From assembly GCA_003116975.1 (NCBI GenBank), contig BGKB01000216.1:1-64000 (forward strand): a stretch of 64,000 bases of DNA. Direction: 5' to 3'. Under the pieces are notes generated by a model, which worked only from the letters and a program-made list of their open reading frames with translations, had not been told where the DNA came from and did no database searches. The stretch comes from Aurantiochytrium sp. KH105. Lineage: Eukaryota > Sar > Bigyra > Thraustochytrida > Thraustochytriidae. Below are positions 61,201 to 64,000 of the stretch, in pieces. The translations under genes and the position numbers were made by a program. The first letter of the stretch is position 1, and each line of letters begins with the position of its first letter.

Positions 61201-61528
61201 CGGCGGTCTCTGCGCTGACGCGCCGATTTGGGGCGTTCACGGCCCCATTTTCCTTGTCCTCCTGATGGAGCACCTTGTGCATGACGTCTTGGTCATAGGT
61301 GTTGAACTTTGGTCGGTCTGCCGACTTGTCGCGGAACACCTTGGGGTCGCAGTCCTTGATGTTGGACAAGATGAGTCCTCCACGCTCTGCAAACTGTCCA
61401 CGAGCCCATTGCAGGTGCTTCTCGAGCTCTCTGTCAAGCTCCCGCTTCTTGCTCTCCCCCAGCCGGGACAAGTTGTCCAGGATTTGGTTCACGATGTTGC
61501 CCTCGCCCGTCTGCTGCTGGGTCATCAT
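58256..61528 (-). CDS. INCENP, inner centromere protein with SAP-like motif
   Basis: 1090 residues from the ATG at 61528 (MMTQQQ). The C-terminal IN-box is clear (about 1012-1085): PVPEWAQKANLQRALHRQY, DPDKIFGKIPPCDLEVIF and the RGSSGIW segment equivalent to the TSS motif phosphorylated by Aurora B. INCENP scaffolds the chromosomal passenger complex. A basic helix (about 870-910, KEKMERLEHERREKLRLMQEM) suggests the single-alpha-helix region. Near the N-terminus, LTVAKIKAALKKRGISFKGYRVKKDFAELL (split here as about 188-217) has the helix-loop-helix look of a SAP DNA-binding motif. The middle is Ser/Thr/Asp/Glu-rich and disordered. The N-terminal Survivin/Borealin-binding part was not recognised with confidence. 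Confidence 0.85.
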   Translation of the reverse strand: MMTQQQTGEGNIVNQILDNLSRLGESKKRELDRELEKHLQWARGQFAERGGLILSNIKDCDPKVFRDKSADRPKFNTYDQDVMHKVLHQEDKENGAVNAPNRRVSAETAEDVKRNIKRRESSMAIANIAIGSFAPVPSSNRKRKSDEGVAELKRISNQSDAGKKLRVAGAGPPPQPKTSADFIDECMQLTVAKIKAALKKRGISFKGYRVKKDFAELLASDMATEANREAKEAWEREQELAGDAGDNEDDQNDEKHDDSDADIDVTGTEPSDNTGPAALAETAGPASSEKDDHENNQSTDAASKAKGNDQREIDEAHRLQSRSLTTATDDDAEGTVAAFVKNSSTPKEDAVKSSVQVDEEEQKTADEKNKSPAFRTPPGEKEISKQDAQEEDHPPALPARPYALSRASTPPSPESKDEGIEAMTTASPSVRPSNLATSLEASDSANGPQTPDSTRKNSLESAPSGRDGEETKRRKLSDEHERAMTPPPPPKSASVSSVAKSILASGSKTLTPQPSSTTTVRSLASRQSSSSQSAQNSLDATQRQSVEPAEADLEPPSPAMVKSLRVREGKIRSASVSSAGLESSPSIASQLGNPQRGSRMGVARSSFTSSSSSSNTPGQGAEDARADSSEGGRKQQLLEEMENRIRRMSSTAPTSQDVLQEAEQMREEARKRAMDRMRNAPSVKIAAAKEESPTDSITRSASTSAITNKSSDEKIPMAAVTRPSSQLTHEVSSGSMDDTTKTPGPSSAKKEVGLPPRGTVPSNIIRGLTSFVKKIPVDKTTSGKPPRVKGVVPALRKAQIAKEKMERLEHERREKLRLMQEMRMKSRQAQADNESTEETAQPASSTTSSSSSFRFLKKKIAPPVVVSTNGNSSAQSTSGGGGAAVSSGATGFAIAKPNVVATNITKEISSPGLPPPPSPPSPQQKEVAHVVESSSSADLSSKPQKHSLVDIAPSINRVEKEREESSAVAESDIERDDQLDERREADNYALTDASDDDDDSLSSPSESETPQKPVPEWAQKANLQRALHRQYFDERRDPDKIFGKIPPCDLEVIFKSSKKRYKSRGSSGIWLKDGLTLKETKQYRKDLGLE

Positions 61529-62120
61529 CGTCCCAGTCCGTGCCGGTGCTTCTCGCCCGCGCGACGCCAGAAGATAGATCTCGCCGCGCCGCCAGGGAAC
61601 CGAGCTCGCGACACGCCGGTCCGGCCGCACTGCGCCGCGCCGCCGCGCCCCGCGTCGCACCGCGCCTCGCCGCGCCCTCGGGCCGCGCTCTCGCACGCTC
61701 GGCGTCCGCTCGCCTCGCTTTCGGGTCTGCGCCGCGACTGACTGTTTCGACTCGACGGTTTTACAATTCTTTAGGCCCGTTCACCACGGTTAGGCCTCTT
61801 TGCTTCGCCTAGAGCGCTCCTACGGCCGCCTACCTGGGCTCGCCACGTCGACTCGGGCGAGGGCGCTGGCGTGTTCTCGGAGGCCGCGAGGGGGCAGCAT
61901 AGCAGAAGCCGTGCGTCGTTGCTTCGTGCGCTCGCCTATACTCTGATGGCGAAGGAATAGCGAGTGTCGTCGATTATCGTCACCGATCGATCCCGTATCG
62001 GGACAAGAAAAACGGAGAGAGAGGCCAGGTCGGGTGAAGAACCAGAGATTGGTGAACAAGGCTGTAGCAGGCAAGCGATAACAGCGAGCGAGGGGAGTTT
62101 ATACTTCTTTATGAGGAGGC
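61529..62120. other. Intergenic region between INCENP and the ferlin gene
   Basis: GC-rich to about 61740 (INCENP promoter and leader), then mixed. AGGCC-type spots lie at 61773-61800. No gene is seen. Confidence 0.4.
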
Positions 62121-64000
62121 TTACAGGTTGAGCATCTCGAGCTCGGCGGCGTCTACGCTGGCGGTACGGCTCGTCCCTGACGCAGAACTTCGTTTCTCCC
62201 GTTTGGATTGTTTTGGGGTGCTGCGAGATCGGCAGCAGCCACCACAGCAGTTTCGGACGGGCTCATCGTCGCCCCTGCCTTCAGTGCCAAGATACTGCTT
62301 TTCCTTTTCACGATCAAAAGCTTGTGCCTCGAGATCGTAGGCACGCGCAAGCTCTTCTTCCTCTTTGTTACGACGGCGACGATCAGCAATGCCGCACCAG
62401 CAACAGGCGCCAACAATGACGAGCGCCACAAGGGCGATGAGAAGGTAGCCCACACCATGCGGGATGGTATTGAGAAAGGAAAAGAGACTCGTGACCTGGG
62501 GAAAGAGAACCACGGTGAGCACAATCGCCACGAGAATGATAAAGACGCAGCAAAACTTGACGCAGAGATCGGGACCAAGACACTCACGTAACACGTAAAA
62601 GGGGTTCCAGAAAAGCTTCCAATTGAGGCGGCCAACTGGCTTGGGCAACTTTGGAAAGCGATTCGGCTCAGAACGTCCACCGCCGTTGCTCAAAGAGGTT
62701 GTGGCAAGATCCTGGCGAACAAGCTCCACAGAGACCCAGAGCTTTCCCATGTCGCGTTTGACGCCATTCTCCATCGAGTACAGTTTGAGTGCCTTTGAAT
62801 TGGGCGGGTCTCGATGAGACAAGACGCTTCCTGCCCAGGGTGCGTACGTGTTGATGAGCTCGTTGGCCTCTCCACGTTTTTCTTCTTCTTCTGGATCTCC
62901 GGATTCTCCGCCCGCAGAGACTTTGACGCGCTGCTTGCGTTTCTCCTCTTGCTTTTTCCGCTTGCGTTCCATACGCGTAGCGTGGCGTTTCTCTTTGCGT
63001 GCCTCGCGACCTCGCGTGCTATAATGCGAATCGAGATCGTCTGGGTCTGCATTTGTGGCTGCTACTCCGGTGTCTGGATCAACTCGGATACTAATGCTCG
63101 AGTCTTGACGGCCCACGCGCCCCTCGTCGTCGTTGTCGTCGTCGTCGTCACCGCCGTTCTTCTGCTCTCCGTCGGCGTTGTTGACATTCCCATTGGCAGA
63201 CATTTGGACGAACTCCTCTCGCGTAGAAACCACCGGTGTGGGCGCAGAGGGCTCGCGTGCAGGCTTGGACGGAGGGCGCGGCGCGCGCCTATACCCAGAG
63301 TCAAAGACCTCGTAACGCTCTTCGTTGCGCAAATAGGCTGCCCGCAAGTGGCTGGAAAGGTCAAGAACGGTCTCGGCAATCAGATCGTTCCACTTTGTGA
63401 CATCGCGGTCCCAAATCTGGATAGTGAGGCGGCTCTTGAGCTTGGACAAAGGCAGTTGAATATTGGGCATCTTGATACGGTAGTTCCAGGATCCCTTGCC
63501 CTTTTTGGCACGCCAGTGCGTGTCCGTCTCCTTCCAGGACTTTTCACTAAAACCGTTAAAATTGCACCGCACGTAGAGATCGTTCTGCTTGGTAAGAAAG
63601 TCGAAACTCGGCACGTCTTCACACTTCCATATGATGACGCGCATCTCATACACCGTGTCCGCAGGTGGCGAGACGTCAATCATGGGGTACTTGATGGCTG
63701 TCGGTTGGTCCATAATGTCACACCACAACTCGACCTTGCCTTGCTCGAGCTGAGAGGTCGGAGTCCAAATCGACCGAAGCTCGACAGGCTTGCGGAGATA
63801 AGTCTCCACCTCGGAGGTGTCTGCATCGCGAGACTCCTCGACGACAACTTTGGCTGCTTCTTCTTCGTCAAGCTCGTCCTGCGTGCGTTCCTCGAGACTC
63901 TCCTCGGCAGCAATTTCCTTCCAGCGCTTGGAGAACCAGCGGTCCTCAATATCGATCGTAGTTTCGCCAATCAGATCGTCGCTCGAAAAGAGGTCATAGT
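62121..64000 (-). CDS. Ferlin, C-terminal part (gene continues past right edge)
   Basis: The frame is open through base 64000, so only the C-terminal ~626 residues are seen. Seen first: YDLFSSDDLIGETTIDIEDRWFS, a C2-domain end typical of ferlins, then RSIWTPTSQLEQGKVELWCDIM. A final C2 domain follows (about 63650-63300: YEMRVIIWKCEDVPSFDFL, DLYVRCNF, THWRAKKGKGSWNYRIKMP, LTIQIWDRDV). After a Lys-rich variable insert comes LNWKLFWNPFYVL and then two hydrophobic segments (about 62560-62500 and 62465-62405), not the usual one. The tail has a CCGGCC cluster. Ferlins bind Ca and phospholipid and drive membrane fusion and repair. Confidence 0.87.
   Translation of the reverse strand, partial: YDLFSSDDLIGETTIDIEDRWFSKRWKEIAAEESLEERTQDELDEEEAAKVVVEESRDADTSEVETYLRKPVELRSIWTPTSQLEQGKVELWCDIMDQPTAIKYPMIDVSPPADTVYEMRVIIWKCEDVPSFDFLTKQNDLYVRCNFNGFSEKSWKETDTHWRAKKGKGSWNYRIKMPNIQLPLSKLKSRLTIQIWDRDVTKWNDLIAETVLDLSSHLRAAYLRNEERYEVFDSGYRRAPRPPSKPAREPSAPTPVVSTREEFVQMSANGNVNNADGEQKNGGDDDDDNDDEGRVGRQDSSISIRVDPDTGVAATNADPDDLDSHYSTRGREARKEKRHATRMERKRKKQEEKRKQRVKVSAGGESGDPEEEEKRGEANELINTYAPWAGSVLSHRDPPNSKALKLYSMENGVKRDMGKLWVSVELVRQDLATTSLSNGGGRSEPNRFPKLPKPVGRLNWKLFWNPFYVLRECLGPDLCVKFCCVFIILVAIVLTVVLFPQVTSLFSFLNTIPHGVGYLLIALVALVIVGACCWCGIADRRRRNKEEEELARAYDLEAQAFDREKEKQYLGTEGRGDDEPVRNCCGGCCRSRSTPKQSKREKRSSASGTSRTASVDAAELEMLNL

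Noticed and set aside
1-64000. tRNA, rRNA and CRISPR features
   Set aside because: No convincing tRNA arms, rRNA stretches or spaced repeats were noticed by eye; a covariance-model scan would be decisive.

Overview
This window looks like nuclear DNA of a flagellated, intron-poor protist. A stramenopile is likely and a thraustochytrid-type organism is plausible, but this is inferred from gene content and not from a marker gene. The evidence is long mostly intronless ORFs, eukaryote-only families (formin, ferlin, polycystin, INCENP, CNOT10, BBS4, CCDC96, DOT1-like), one gene with convincing spliceosomal intron signals (a TACTAAC branch point and a GTGAGT donor), organellar translation factors with N-terminal extensions, and many tetranucleotide microsatellites between genes.

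Region 1 (1-6 kb) is transposon debris. The minus strand carries a frameshifted Helitron-type Rep/helicase-like-N relic (about 1.0-2.7 kb). Below it is an open Ulp1/C48-type cysteine peptidase frame that runs off the left edge. The rest of this region is AT-richer, repeat-laden and without a convincing gene.

Region 2 (6-19.4 kb) is the most unusual part: six secreted genes built from one cysteine-rich module I cannot name beyond a distant resemblance to an LRR N-cap. Full modules have exactly 12 cysteines. Three genes have one module, a Pro/Thr stalk, a glycosylated two-cysteine loop and a C-terminal GPI-type tail. The other three have two modules and no anchor, with an acidic first module and a basic second one. 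The two forms occur 3:3 as neighbours (A/B, C/D, E/F), and a decayed seventh copy lies behind the first gene. This suggests an expanding cell-surface/soluble recognition or adhesion system.

Region 3 (19.9-35.9 kb) holds mostly housekeeping genes: CNOT10 divergent from a DOT1-like methyltransferase, a NUDT19-like Nudix hydrolase, an intact Tc1/mariner-like transposase with a long Gln-rich coiled-coil head, an acidic coiled-coil protein of unknown function, and deoxyhypusine synthase divergent from mitochondrial ribosomal protein bL28m.

Region 4 (36.4-51.8 kb) has BBS4 divergent from mitochondrial ribosome recycling factor, a three-exon TPR-formin, an ER-retained 2-oxoglutarate oxygenase (OGFOD3-like), peptidyl-tRNA hydrolase and a dihydroxyacetone kinase predicted to be N-myristoylated. 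Region 5 (52-64 kb) has a polycystin-2-like channel divergent from the axonemal coiled-coil protein CCDC96, then INCENP, then the C-terminal part of a ferlin that continues past the right edge. BBS4, polycystin and CCDC96 all point to a ciliated life stage. Two genes (BBS4 and deoxyhypusine synthase) carry short duplications of their own 3' ends.
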